Of a DNA stretch of 64,000 bases, positions 45,296 through 56,090 are shown piece after piece; position 1 is the first letter of the stretch, and each line of letters starts with the position of its first letter. The notes below the pieces were generated by a model. It did not search any database, was not told the origin of the DNA, and saw only the letters and a list, made by a program, of their open reading frames with translations. A program made the position numbers and the translations under genes. Location: contig OX375883.1 in the NCBI GenBank assembly GCA_947359465.1, positions 93,832,411 through 93,896,410 of the forward strand. Direction: 5' to 3'. Source of the DNA: Metellina segmentata. Lineage: Eukaryota; Arthropoda; Arachnida; Araneae; Tetragnathidae.

Positions 45296-45797
45296 GCTAA
45301 ACCAGTTTCAATGGGGGGGGTGGAGTTTAAATACACTGATGTATAAAAATATCGATGCTTTTTGGGCGATGATAATTTATTAACATATATATATATAGCT
45401 ATTATCAGCATCGATGTTTTAATTTTGAACATTGATGTTTCTAAACATCGATGCATTTTGGGCGGTGTATTATCAACATCGATGTTTTAATTTTGAACAT
45501 TGATGTTTCTAAACATCGATGCATTTTGGGCGGTGTATTATCAACATCGATGTTTTAATTTTGAACATTGATGTTTTTAAATATCGATGCGTTTTGGGTG
45601 ATGTATTATCAACAACGATGTTTTAATTTTGAACATTAATGGTTCTAAACATCGATGGATTTTGGGCGATGTATTATCAACATCGATGCTTTAATTTTGA
45701 ACCTTGATGTTTCAAAACATCGATGCTTTTTGGGCGATGTATTATCAACATCGATGTTTCTAAACATCGATATTTTGCTGTCGTTGTAGCATCCCTA
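45296..45797. mobile_element. CATCGAT hAT-type MITE, copy 7
   Basis: A tandem of six ~75-90-bp units: attttgaacattgatgtttc, taaacatcgatgcattttgg, gcggtgtattatcaacatcg. Right end gtagcatcccta. The left terminus is missing. Confidence 0.8.
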
Positions 45798-46081
45798 GTA
45801 TCTACTATCAATAAGTTGTTATTTTAGTAGAAGAAAGCATGTGTTTGAAGTCTTCAACTGACATTCGACACTCGTGTTTTAACTATCCAGAGGCAAATAA
45901 ATCCTTTAAAAGACGTTTCCCACAACTTTTTCTCTTTAATAAATCGTCAATGACAATATACGCAGCACTCGCGATTATGCACCTACTTTGTAAGGAACTG
46001 AACATTTAAACAGATTGTTTTAAACCAATACGTTTTCAGTTTAATTTCGTACAAAGAACTTCCAACACGCACGCGCACACA

Positions 46082-46228
46082 ATGGAACAAGCTGAGCAAG
46101 AGGTGTGTCCTACCACAAACACCTCGCTCTGGGGTTCCTCTTCTGAGTTTTGTGCATCTTGCGGCGAAAAACAGGACATTTTGCACGGCGCAGTTCTTTG
46201 TGACTGTTGTGGGCCCGACATTTGGTGA
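46082..46228 (+). CDS. Small Cys-rich open frame, unassigned
   Basis: From an ATG, 48 codons: an acidic start (MEQAEQEV), then CASCGEKQDILHG and VLCDCCGPDIW, giving a CxxC...CxCC pattern that could bind one zinc. A possible 3' splice site (gttttcag) lies about 40 bp upstream. I do not recognise the family, and a chance frame or a transposon exon are both possible. Confidence 0.2.
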   Translation: MEQAEQEVCPTTNTSLWGSSSEFCASCGEKQDILHGAVLCDCCGPDIW

Positions 46229-46274
46229 TTATTTGTTACGTTAACTCCTTATCACTTTTTTTCAATCACTTTGG

Positions 46275-46400
46275 TTTAGAGAAGTTTAGAGAGTAGGAGG
46301 CCAACTCAGGTGTGACCTCGTCAACTGACAGTGGAGCAAATTACAGTGTTGTACACGAATCTTTCTTTTTTACATTGATTCATAATGTCGCCAATAGACC
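46275..46400 (+). repeat. SINE fragment, sense
   Basis: gaagtttagagagtaggagg, ccaactcaggtgtgacctcg and gtcgccaatagacc follow the SINE body order. Confidence 0.6.
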
Positions 46401-46447
46401 TTTGTGGTGCCCATGAAACATCGTCTTTCTAAAATGAAAATAATTGC

Positions 46448-46769
46448 GTAATTTTTAGTTAACATCGTACTAGAGCAGCACAACGGGCTGTTGACGATAT
46501 TCCAAGATCCATCTCCTAAGGAAAAGATCATAGGGCAACACCACGTCTATTTGAACCACGGTCAGATGACGAGGCAACACCTGAACTGGCATCTCACTCT
46601 CCATACTTCCGGAACAACCCAACATGAGACGTTCAGCCATGACAGATTTAAGGTGCACCAGCCGCCTCTACACCATACACTTACAAACATTTATGCCCTG
46701 ACTCGGATTCGAACCACGAACCTTCCGAATTGGAGGATAACACCTTAACCACCAGACCGGTTGGTCGAC
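46448..46769 (-). repeat. Main SINE family, near-full copy
   Basis: Tail gtaatttttagttaacatcg to head ccggttggtcgac. Imperfect flanks gaaaataattg / gaaaattatag. More diverged than the 38957 and 48380 copies. Confidence 0.88.
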
Positions 46770-46865
46770 GAAAATTATAGGAAACAAAATTCAAGTGCGG
46801 TGCTTGTGGACAGGGAAGTATTATTTATGCATTTTTAATGGTGAAAAAAATAAGAAGAGAAACAG

Positions 46866-46928
46866 CGCAGTGAAAAAAAAAAACAATGGATTTCTAGTCC
46901 ATCGCCTTAGCCACTCGGCCATGATAGC
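46866..46928 (-). pseudogene. tRNA-Ser(AGA) pseudogene, T-arm replaced by A-run
   Basis: The 5' half and anticodon arm (loop ctagaaa) are kept, but the variable and T arms are replaced by an A-run at 46873-46883. The flank (gtgcggtgcttgtggacagg, gaagtattatttatgcattt) matches that of the intact gene at 26878, so the locus was duplicated before it decayed. Confidence 0.85.
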
Positions 46929-47206
46929 TCACATTCAGATCTGTTTTTTTAGCAATATAACAACTGTGTTTTCCAATGGTAGTAACTCAGCACGAAAAAG
47001 CAACTTTTGTATTCACACTTCATGTGCTTATGAGATATGGAGTGTTATTTTAATTATATAGCTCTTGAAAACAGAAACTGTTTTCTGAACAATAATTATA
47101 ACACAAACTAAATGTTTTGTTATCGTGAAAAAATATCGGAAACCTATATAGTATATTGCCGAGTTTAATATCTAAACTAGATGTTTATAACTTTAAAAAG
47201 TTACTT

Positions 47207-47288
47207 CGCAGTCGGTAGGATTCGAACCTACGCGGGAAGATCCCAATGGATTTCTAGTCCATCGCCTTAACCGCTCGGCCACGACTGC
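47207..47288 (-). tRNA. tRNA-Ser(AGA)
   Basis: An 82-nt gene identical in the tRNA body to the one at 26878: same acceptor, anticodon AGA in loop ctagaaa, long variable arm and B box. A TTTTT terminator lies downstream on the minus strand. The flanks differ from the other copies. Confidence 0.97.
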
Positions 47289-47616
47289 TCACATTCGCAC
47301 CTGCTTTCATTGGTAATATAACAACTGTTTCTTCGTTCATCCTTGGTAGAAACTTTACACTTCGATTTTATTTACACAAGTCTGACTTTACACGAACTTC
47401 CTGATTTTAGCTTCGTGAAAACTGTATAAATAAAAAAAAAATGCTACATTCAATAAAAAACCCACAGCAAAAAAACTTGCATGCAGAAAAACTGCTAAGA
47501 TATCAAATTTCAGTAGTATATAAATAATGCTATATTTGATTTTTCTAATCACGTTTTAAGTTGTTTTGTAACATAAATATATGTAACTAGCAAAATTATA
47601 CCAGTGCGTTGTTGGG

Positions 47617-47940
47617 GCCGACCAACAGGTCTGGTGGTTAAGGTGTTAGCCTCTAGATCGGAAGGTTCCTGGTTCGTATCCGGGTCCGGGAATGGATGTT
47701 TGTAAGCGTATGGTGTAGAGGCTGCTGGTGCACCTCAAATCGGTCGTGGTCCTCACGTTGAAATGGTGTGGATGTTTGGAGAGTGGGGTACCAGCTCAGG
47801 TGTTGCTTCGTCATCTGACCGTGGTTCAAAATTACGAGGTGTTGTCCTCGGATCTTTCACTTAAGGGACTGATCCCGGACCGTCGTTAATAGCCCGTTGT
47901 GTTGCTCTAGTACGAAGTTAACTAAACTTACCAATTACAA
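47617..47940 (+). repeat. Main SINE family, near-full copy
   Basis: Head gccgaccaacaggtctggtg, B box region ggttcgtatcc (one change), and tail gtacgaagttaactaaactt. A second SINE follows directly. Confidence 0.9.
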
Positions 47941-48175
47941 ATTACCGGTTCGAATCCGTTTTGCGAGCGCCTGGTGCACCTTATATTTGTTGTGTCGGAA
48001 ATACCTCACGTTGAGTTGGTGTAGGTGTTTGAAAAGTGGGGTGATAGTTCAGGTATTGCCTCGTCATCGGAACGTGGTTCAAAATTACTTCGTGTTGTCC
48101 TATCCCGGGCAGTCGTCAATAGCCCGTTGTTTTGCACTAGTACGACGTTAAATAAAAAATTACTAAAATTACTCT
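47941..48175 (+). repeat. Second SINE in tandem, 5'-truncated
   Basis: Begins at the B box (ggttcgaatccgttttgcga), body gagttggtgtaggtgtttga, tail gtacgacgttaaataaaaaa. More diverged than its neighbour. Confidence 0.8.
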
Positions 48176-48379
48176 ACAGAATACATGTCTTGTGTAGAAA
48201 AAAATAGAAGTATACGGTTTGTTGTTAACCTTTTGACAGGCTTCATATAACAAACTCGATTCTTTGTGGGCGCGATTCTTATAACTATCAATGTACAGCT
48301 GTCATAAAAAAACGACTCACCCGATCGCAACTGTACAATTTACATCACAGAACCAAACGGAAGGTAGCAATCGATAGGG

Positions 48380-48707
48380 TAATGGTAATTTTAGTTTAAC
48401 GTCGTACTAGAGCAACACAGCGGGCTATTGACGACGGTCCGGGATCAGTCCCTTTAGGGAAAGATCCGATGACAACACCTCGTAATTTTCAACCACGGTC
48501 AGATGACGAAGCAACACCTGAGCTGGCACCCCACTCTCCAAACTTCCACACCAACCCAACGTCAGAACTTTCGACCACGACAGATTTAAGGTGTACCAGC
48601 CGCCTCTAAACCATACGCTTACAAACATCCATGCCCGGACCCGGATTCGAAACAGGAACCTTACGATCTAGAGGTTGACACCTTAACCACTCTTCCGGTT
48701 GGTCGGC
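48380..48707 (-). repeat. Main SINE family, full copy with 13-bp TSD
   Basis: 328 bp, antisense, in the left arm of the long-TIR element. GCAATCGATAGGG is directly repeated at 48367-48379 and 48708-48720. Confidence 0.96.
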
Positions 48708-49578
48708 GCAATCGATAGGGATTAATGCTTTCTACAAATATCAATACTTTAAATTTGTCTAAATGGCCGTCTTCATATTAAATTGGATGCTTGCTCCGAT
48801 AATTTCTATACGAACCCCCATTTTATACCACAAATTTGGATTCTACATACAATTTCAGGAGGTAAAAAAAAAGTTCATGAATTGTATTAGATTTTTCACC
48901 GATGTGTAAGTGTTTGAAAATTAGATCTCCTGATGTAAAATTGGTGTTTCACGTTTTTTGTTATATTTACTACAAGCATTAATTTGTCTTGGAAATTGTT
49001 TTTTCATTCTTTGCTACCTAAAAATACCCAAACACCATCTATAAACATTTTAATTATTAAACTAAACTTACTATTTTTTATCAACTATGAAATTAATATT
49101 CATAAAAATTATGAACTGAAACATGGGCAAATTTTGACATCATGTGATTCAACTGTTACTTTAACATAGGAATTCCAAATTCCAACTCATTACGTGCATA
49201 ATTAGTAGAGAAGTGAGACTTTATGTAAAATTAGATGATTATTATCGTTATTGGGGATTGTTCACAAAGTGAAAACAGAAATATCTTCCCAAGAGATCCT
49301 GGGATTCAGTCAGAATGGATTCTGACTTTGTCACCATCTTAATGGACTCCATACCAAGGCGCCTGCAACAGGTTATGGACTGCGACGACCACTTCATGTC
49401 ATATTAATATTTATACTGTGATTGTATTCCGAACATTTATACGCTCCCTCAATGGTTTTTATGAATTTTCTCGGTCAATGTACGCCGTTTTACACTATTT
49501 TTTCATCAAACCCGCCTGAAGTTTTGTGTAGAAACCAAATTTGGGATAAAACATTGGGGTACGTATTGAAATTATCGG

Positions 49579-49705
49579 TAATGGTAATTTGAGTTAACGT
49601 CGTACTAGAGCAACACAACGGGCTATTGACGACGGTCCGGGATCAGTCCCTTAAGGGAAAGATCCGAGGACAACACCTCGTAATTTTGAACCACGGTCAG
49701 ATGAC
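49579..49705 (-). repeat. SINE, 5'-truncated, with 11-bp TSD
   Basis: Only the 127-bp tail half (taatggtaatttgagttaac to ccacggtcagatgac). GAAATTATCGG is repeated at 49568-49578 and 49706-49716. The 5' truncation with a TSD is the mark of LINE-type reverse transcription. Confidence 0.95.
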
Positions 49706-49873
49706 GAAATTATCGGAACATGCACCGAATTTAATATGATGACGGCCCCTTAGACAAATTTGAATATTGATATTTTTAGAAAACAGTAATCCCTATCGAT
49801 TGCTACCTTCCGTTTTGTTCTGTGATGTAAATTGTGCAATTGCTATCGGGTGAGTCGTTTTTTTTTACGGCTG

Positions 49874-50334
49874 TACAACTGGTGTAACGTCTGTACTCTA
49901 AATTCTTTCTTGGCGCGATTCTTATAAATTTTGAGGTACAACTGCTGTATCGGCCGAAGTCTAAAGGTTAAGTAAAATATAACTTAAGTATATACCGTGA
50001 AATGACGCCAGTACCTAATCATTTGTTCAGCATTTGCGATGAATATCTATCGCAGGAACTGGACTTCTTCTTCTGAATGGAAACAACCCCCTCCGTACTG
50101 AGTTATTGAAAACCAACAGCGGATTAGCATTGAAGGTCTCTAATGCGACGAATGGACTGGGCCTATCATTACGGAACACCTGCTTCACAGCAGCTCATCT
50201 CCTCATAATATTACTTAAATGGAAAGAGTTAAAACATAATTTTATTGAAATTCAAAAGAAAAATGAAAATAAAGGTAGCTGAGAAAACATAAACAAGCAG
50301 ATTGGCGAAAAGATAGATGGCGGCACCTCCGTCC
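49874..50334. other. No gene recognised
   Basis: Contains ttggcgcgattcttataaat near 49918, a direct repeat of gggcgcgattcttataacta at 48269, so the two flanks of the long-TIR element are related. Confidence 0.45.
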
Positions 50335-50870
50335 GCTAAGAGCGAAAGGTAGAATTTGACCATTGCAGATGTAAATTTGTCGTAGAATTAAAATTATTCT
50401 GTTGATTTATTACGGATGAAGGAAAATTGACAATGCAAGTTACTTTTTACACCACCCAACACATCCATACTGATAAGTACGAAGATAATCGGATTACATT
50501 GATTTGTCAAGACATTGTGTACAATTTTTTTCTTGCCAAATTTAGGTTTCCATAAAAATCTTATTTGAAATTAAATACCTTTGCATTTCTTTTTTCAAAC
50601 CCAAATTAAAATGCCGTATGCGTTCCATTTATCACAATTTGGAATCAGTTTTACGGCAAAGTATGAATGCAGATTCGGGCGTCGTAACCAATGTAAACAA
50701 TATCACGTGATCGTAAGGAGACGGTAGTAGCCAATCACAGCGAGTGTCTCATTTTAATCAATGGATCAATTAACACGCCGTTTAAGAATACCGTTCTTGA
50801 TAATCCTCGAGTTAACTCTTACCGCGAATCAGCTGATCCTCGAGTTGACTTGAGACTTGCGAATTGTACC
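50335..50870. repeat. Dispersed repeat R1, intact (no long-TIR insertion)
   Basis: Left-half motifs (gatgtaaatttgtcgtagaa, gattacattgatttgtcaag) run directly into right-half motifs (aatttaggtttccataaaaa, cacgtgatcgtaaggagacg) at about 50520-50540. In 11270-14665 the same halves are split by the long-TIR element. Confidence 0.8.
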
Positions 50871-51067
50871 TTGAAAGTTTTAATAATGGAGCCAACAAAG
50901 AATTAAGCTTGTTATCTCTTTTGCCTTAAGCAAAAGGCTAAAATCAAATAGACGGATCATGTAAGCGGAGTCTCTGTCGTAAGATCTCAGAATGGTAATT
51001 CACAAATCGGCTTAACCGATCAGCTATGGAAGCACAGACTAGTGTTTTTGATCACGGTGGATAATCA

Positions 51068-51425
51068 CATTGACCTTTACGCTGAGGCAGATATATAATT
51101 GTCACCACTAAAAGTTCGTTTACACCAGTGATATGGTATAGATATGTGTACTGTGGATGTTATCCCACTTCCAACTGACCGCTGGCATCGATCAACAATT
51201 ACGAGCTGTCAGCTACTGACCTTCCAGAAGGTTCCTCCTTTTATGTTCGCTACCTTACCTTGTCGACCGTGAGGCGTCAACATTTTAAAGGAAAGGCAGA
51301 AAGTCGCTCTGGTGATATCTATCTCACGCCAAACGATACGCCACACAATACCATGAAAGGAAAGCGTCAGTCGTAAATTCCACCTAAGGCTCTATCGCTC
51401 AAGTTTGGTAATTAGGTAAGGGGGG
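51068..51425 (-). repeat. Dispersed repeat R2, copy 2
   Basis: Reverse-complement match to 7025-7380, including ctttacgctgaggcag, ctgtggatgttatcccactt and cgccacacaataccatg. Moderate divergence. Confidence 0.7.
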
Positions 51426-51941
51426 TCGGACATAAAGGCGAAAGAGCCGTTCTGTGAGACGATTAAAAAAAATCTAAGCCCCGCAGCGTAAAGGGTAAGC
51501 AATCAATAGATTATGATTCATGCTTTTACCCACAACCACGTGACACATCTTTAAATAGACCAACTGGGAGAAATAACTTCAACCCGTAGACAAATGATTC
51601 GTCTATTTTATTTTGAAGCTGTAGCGTCACTCGAAGAGCTGACGTCACAGTTCCTCAATTGAAGTAGGTTTAAATTTACGTTTTTGATACCCCTAACTGC
51701 TGTGTCACAAACCGTCCCGTAACTAGTGTTGAGGGATCTCTCAGACATCGCTCACTAAAGTGCGTATAAAGTTTATTAATATAATAAATTAATGAAAGAT
51801 TCTTTAGAAAATTATTATTTATACATTTTAATTTTAGATGATTCAATTCTTAACATGAAATATATTTTATATTACTATATAAGTTAAGTAGATTCCGTGT
51901 CTCTTCAGGCTCAGCTTTCGGACCTAATTTTGCAGGACGTT
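51426..51941. other. No gene recognised
   Basis: Includes a TGACGTCA at 51640. The piggyBac-like coding continues in another frame for about 70 bp at its right edge (51870-51941). Confidence 0.4.
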
Positions 51942-52238
51942 TCAACCTGGAAACTGTAAAACTATGTTGTGTCTTGGTGTTTTAACAGCACGATTAGGTT
52001 CTCCCCAGGCATCCCATTTGAAGTTCTTTTTTCCGTAGAAATATTCCAGTGAAAACGCGCTTGAAATGTCTTCATCTTCATCTGCATAAATTTCTGAATC
52101 CGTTTCGTCTTCGCTTTCAATAATATTATCCGAAATTTCACTGTCCCAGTACTCTATTTCTGACCAATTATCAACGATATCCTGAATTTCCTTTTGTGTA
52201 AGATACACAGGTCGTTTGTTAGTAAAGTTTGTTGCCAT
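51942..52238 (-). pseudogene. piggyBac-like transposase, N-terminal fragment
   Basis: The ATG at 52238 opens 98 residues: LTQKEIQDIVDNWSEI, an acidic linker (SEDETDSEIYADEDEDISS), then FYGKKNFKWDAWGEPNRAV and RHNIVLQFPG. The Arg/Asn-Ile-Val-Pro-Gly pattern opens the conserved piggyBac/PGBD domain. A frameshift ends the frame; the next frame reads LKRPAKLGPKAEPEETRNLL, fitting the family continuation. The RNase-H-like catalytic core is absent. No TTAA-bounded ends were identified, and it is not the protein of the 44417 MITE, whose start differs. Confidence 0.7.
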
Positions 52239-52985
52239 TTTAGGCTCTCTGTCGAATTTCCCTGCTCAAACTTAGACGATTTCATTCAACAAGAACGGTA
52301 ACAGAAATGCCGTGAAGGGGTCTAAGTGACCACGCGGGAAATGCAAATAGTGTGAAAAACGAAATAGTTGGGGCAGCCAAACCAGTCTTGGAATGTGGCT
52401 TCTGTAGGACGTAGTAGGAAGGTACTGAATATGACAGGGACCAATATTCACTTTATGGTGTGGAAACAACTCGTCAAAAATTACTCGGGGTCTGTGAGAC
52501 CCATGACAGCAAGGTTAAACCGGAGTCAGTCGAAAAAAGGAACGAAAATATATCAGCATATTGGAACGAAAAACGTCCTCGCCACAAAATGGAAAAGAAA
52601 ATCATCTGCAACTCCGGTGTAAACGTGGCTGAACAATCATCTATAATGGCTAGCATTGCTGATAACAAGCCAACTTGGTAAAGTTTGGCGACAGCACTGT
52701 ATTTGAGAATTACAACCATGTAATCAATTATTCCATTCACCCGAAATAACGTCTGCTCTGAAAGTATATGTATAGAATTTGCATATAGAGCCATCTTCGT
52801 ATCATATTCCACATGAAGTATGTCATTTCTCTTTTCAACATCCAGTTTTGACACCAAATTTCAAATCTAGCTCATAAATTAATCTGCTATATCAAGTTTC
52901 AAATCAATTGTGGTTCAGTAGTTTCTGGATTAAGAGTACGGAAAGTTTTGTTCCAGTAAAATTAAATTAGATTGTTAGTTAGATA
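52239..52985. other. No gene recognised
   Basis: GC-richer than its surroundings. An antisense frame at 52857-52474 has no recognised domain. ctcggggtctgtgagaccca near 52484 could be a decayed piggyBac end. Confidence 0.35.
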
Positions 52986-53106
52986 ACTGTTACGCTTTTT
53001 CCTAAATAACTCATGACGTTACGTTTACGATAATACTACACTGACATGCAAAACGAATGGAAGACCATTGTTTTATAACCTCAAACTTAAACAAAACAGC
53101 CTGTCT
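52986..53106. repeat. Direct repeat, left copy
   Basis: ttcctaaataactcatgacg, ggaagaccattgttttataa and taaacaaaacagcct match 55091-55205 beyond the Tigger-type element. Confidence 0.85.
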
Positions 53107-53165
53107 CAATTATATTAGACTTTTATTCATAACTTCTTAAATACCTACTATAGACTCGCGTTTTT

Positions 53166-53535
53166 ACGAACCTCCAATTTACAAACTACACGTTTTTACG
53201 AACTACTACGTTGATCCCGGATAGTATCCTATAGAAATAATGTTAATTCTCCTTTTTACGAACCAACAATTTACAAACTACACGTTTTTACGAACTGCTA
53301 CGTTGATCCCGAATAGTATTCTATAGAAATAATGTTAATTCTCCTTTTTACGAACCTCCAATTTACAAAGTACACGTTTTTACGAACTGCTACGTTGATC
53401 CCGGATAGTATCCTATAGAAATAATGTTAATTCTCCTTTTTACGAACCAACAATTTATAAACTACACGTTTTTACGAACTACTACGTTGATCCCGGATAG
53501 TCTCCTATAGAAATAATGTTAATTCTCCTATTTCC
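53166..53535. repeat. 92-bp tandem array derived from the Tigger end
   Basis: Four units, each holding two tttttacgaac motifs, the same motif as the terminal repeat, plus gttgatcccggatagt and gaaataatgttaattctcct. Variants cctcc/ccaac alternate between units. Confidence 0.9.
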
Positions 53536-53669
53536 GAACCATTCTTTCTATCTTACGATCTCAGTTTCCTCACTTTCTTTTCATTGTTTTCCTTTAGACC
53601 GAAGCAAATTGACGGTAAGGGGTGAGATTTCTTCTGACTAGTTAGACTTCGGACCTCCCATGTTTGTAA

Positions 53670-54530
53670 GTGGACGCAAAAATCCCCAAGAGTGATTCCG
53701 ATCTCGGTTCAGATGAAACCTTGGTCCAGGAACTTCGTCGATGGGATCCTGAAGTTCGTGAAAACCTTACATTTCATGATTTTCTGAGTAGGGACGAGAA
53801 TGTGCAAGCATGCACAGAGAAGATACTGGATGATGAAATCATCAGTCAAGTGTTCAACGGAAATGCCGAAGTACAATGCGATGAAGAAAAATGCGTAGAG
53901 GTCATCCCAAGGCCATATCTATCAAAGAAGCCACAAAATGGCTGCCAGGACTTAGGGATGCGACATCGATGTTTTAGAAAAAACATCAATGTATTTAACA
54001 TCGATGTATTGGAGTCGATGTTTTTGTAACATCGATGTTTATACGTGTCGATGTTTTCACGTTGTCGATGTTTTATTTTTAAATAAAAAAAGTACCGTTT
54101 TTAATAATTTAAAAAATAACCTAATTACATAATTTTTATACTCGGCAAATTGAACATACTTTTAGACCAAAGTGGCCAAGGGTGAAGGGTCTGAAAAGCA
54201 GGGATGCGACATCGATGTCAATGTTTTCGAAACATTGATATTTTATAAAAAACATCGATGTATTGGAGCCGATGTCGCATCACTAGTTGCTGAACCAGTT
54301 TTTAGAAATGGAGAAAAAAGTTTAAATACGCTGAATTTTTAAAACATCGATGTTTTGGGGGCGATGTATTATCAACATCGATGTTTTAATTTTGAACATC
54401 GATGTTTCAAAACATCGATGTTTGGATGTTGATGTCGCATCCCTATCAGGACTACGTCGGTTCTTTGAAGCAGGTGCGAATTTTGAGATGCTTGGTTGGT
54501 TGGTCGGTTGGTTGGTCGGTTGGTTGGTCA
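53670..54530 (+). pseudogene. pogo/Tigger-type transposase, C-terminal end, broken by a MITE
   Basis: FHDFLSRDENVQAC and KILDDEIISQVFN (53750-53860) match the segment after the DDE domain of Tigger/jerky-like transposases. After MITE copy 8, a different frame continues GLRRFFEAGANFEML at about 54450-54495, the usual C-terminal helix. The TSD falls within the codons just before that helix. A frameshift separates the two stretches before the MITE. The catalytic and CENP-B-like DNA-binding parts are absent. Confidence 0.75.
53953..54445. mobile_element. CATCGAT hAT-type MITE, copy 8, with TSD
   Basis: Starts tagggatgcgacatcgatg and ends gtcgcatcccta. Flanks CCAGGACT (53945-53952) and TCAGGACT (54446-54453) match 7 of 8. 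The shared spacer lies at 54080-54200, and a second internal 'cagggatgcgac' at 54208. Confidence 0.92.
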
Positions 54531-55010
54531 CCTCCCGATTTTATTCAAGATAAAGGGTTTACTAGTCACCCACGTAAAAATGGAATGAACCCGTCAAAGG
54601 AAACCTGACTAATCTGGTCAACCCCGTGACCAAATTTCTAAAATACATTTGATAAACAATTTACATGAGTAATACATCCTTTTGATAATGCTTATGATAC
54701 ATCCCTTTGAAGATATTGATTAAATATCCTTTTGATAATACATTTTAGACATGAGCCCGTAGGGTCTGAAGGATTTTCCCTAACTATTTTACATGAACTT
54801 TAATTTTAGTATAGTTTTCGTTTTGGAAAGGTTAATAGTTTCCCCAATTTTGAACTACTTAACAGCATTAAATCTAAGGAATCGCGCGTATGTGACAAAG
54901 TTTTTCTCTATCATAAAGCAAACGAAGACAGCTGGTGTTTTTTTTTTTTTTTTTTGGAATCGCTAATGCATAAATGTTAGTACAAAAAGCATTTTTAATA
55001 TGTTTAAATC
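54531..55010. other. Tigger element interior, no coding
   Basis: AT-rich with a T-run at 54939. No transposase block remains. Confidence 0.45.
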
Positions 55011-55090
55011 CCATTCCTATTTACGAACTTTCGATTTTACGAACATTTTTGTTGGTCCCCACGAGTTTGTAAAAACGAGAGTCCACTCTA

Positions 55091-55205
55091 TTACTTTTTC
55101 CTAAATAACTCATTACATTACTTTTAAGATAATAATACATTGAAATGCAATAGGAAAGGAAGACCACTGTTTTACAACCTCAAAATTAAACAAAACAGCC
55201 TCGTC
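55091..55205. repeat. Direct repeat, right copy
   Basis: Partner of 52986-53106, starting immediately outside the Tigger right end. Confidence 0.85.
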
Positions 55206-55364
55206 AAAATTCATGAGAGAGGATATACCATAGAGGAAATATAAAAGTGGTGTGAGCAACCTTGTTATGTGTCCAGGATCACGTGATCAAAACTTGTAAT
55301 AACATGACCCTTAGACTGCTTTCTTCTGCTGGGTGTGAACTTATCATCTCAATCATATTACTAT

Positions 55365-55450
55365 TGGGGGATTGATTTGAACCTTCGTCAATAGACCGTT
55401 GTGTTATTCTAGTACGACGTTAATTAATTAAAAAAATACCAATTACCATC
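55365..55450 (+). repeat. SINE tail fragment, sense
   Basis: gaaccttcgtcaatagaccg, ttctagtacgacgttaatta and taccaattacc match the SINE 3' end. Confidence 0.8.
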
Positions 55451-55549
55451 ATATTATTAACTTAGGGACTCATTTGTGAAAATAGGGAACATAAATTTCG
55501 CCCCAATCGTTATAAAACAGCAACATTTCTCCAAATAACTACTATTCTG

Positions 55550-56090
55550 TAGAGTACCTATATAATAAGAGTGGTGACAAGGGACCAAATTCGGCCCAAT
55601 GCGCATGCGCGGCAGCCATTTTTCTACCAGGATCGTCTCAAAGAAGGTTGCTGGGAGAATTAATCTACCATTTCAAGGAGAACAAAAAGCATATGATTGT
55701 TATAATATGGATACATTCGGCATAAATGAATCGTATAAACGCTCAATTGCATGCGTAATTGATGAGATGGATTGTACAACGCGCAAACTTAGATTGCAGG
55801 AAACACCACGTTGTTCAAAAAAAAGCTATTTATTTAAAAAGTCTTCAAATTTATACTGACAAAACACTAAAATAATAATAAATAAACATTCTAGAACACG
55901 AAATGGAACATGAATAAGCTATATATTCTTTTTAATTTAATATACACACGTTTTTCTCGAAAACACAAAAAGTTCCCATGTTAAGTCTACGGGAGCTAGG
56001 AAAAGACCGCCTCGGGCGGTAGAAAAAGTCTCTAAGCCAATCAGAAAGTGTTTCCCGTATGTCGCCACTCTTATTATATATACACTCTAC
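55550..56090 (+). mobile_element. Unclassified TIR element, 540 bp
   Basis: tagagtacctatataataag plus agtggtgacaa at the left is inverted at the right (ttgtcgcc-like gtatgtcgccactcttatta then tatacactcta). A sense frame at 55599-55859 (86 codons, Lys/Arg-rich) lies inside but I do not recognise it. The class is unknown: DNA transposon by its ends, but the TSD is unclear. Confidence 0.65.

Larger units (their letters stand above)
48296..49873. mobile_element. Long-TIR TA-type element, copy 2, with two SINE insertions
   Basis: The left arm from cagctgtcataaaaaaacga is the inverted complement of the right arm ending ttacggctg. Arms are about 240 bp without the SINEs, which break each arm. TA flanks both ends (48294-48295, 49874-49875), indicating a Tc1/mariner-type mechanism. 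Without the SINEs and their TSDs the element is about 1.1 kb. No transposase seen. Confidence 0.85.
53148..55088 (+). mobile_element. pogo/Tigger-type element
   Basis: Left end ctatagactcgcgtttttac and inverted right end gtggactctcgtttttacaa are Tigger-like (CAGTAGACTCTCG-type), with TA outside both (53146-53147, 55089-55090). Inside are a tandem array (53166-53535) and the transposase C-terminal end, itself broken by CATCGAT MITE copy 8. Confidence 0.8.

Noticed and set aside
46870..46928. Fifth functional tRNA-Ser gene
   Set aside because: The variable and T arms are replaced by an A-run, so the B box and the fold are lost.
53166..53535. Possible CRISPR or centromeric satellite
   Set aside because: Four 92-bp head-to-tail units derived from the adjacent Tigger-type terminal motif; no spacers.
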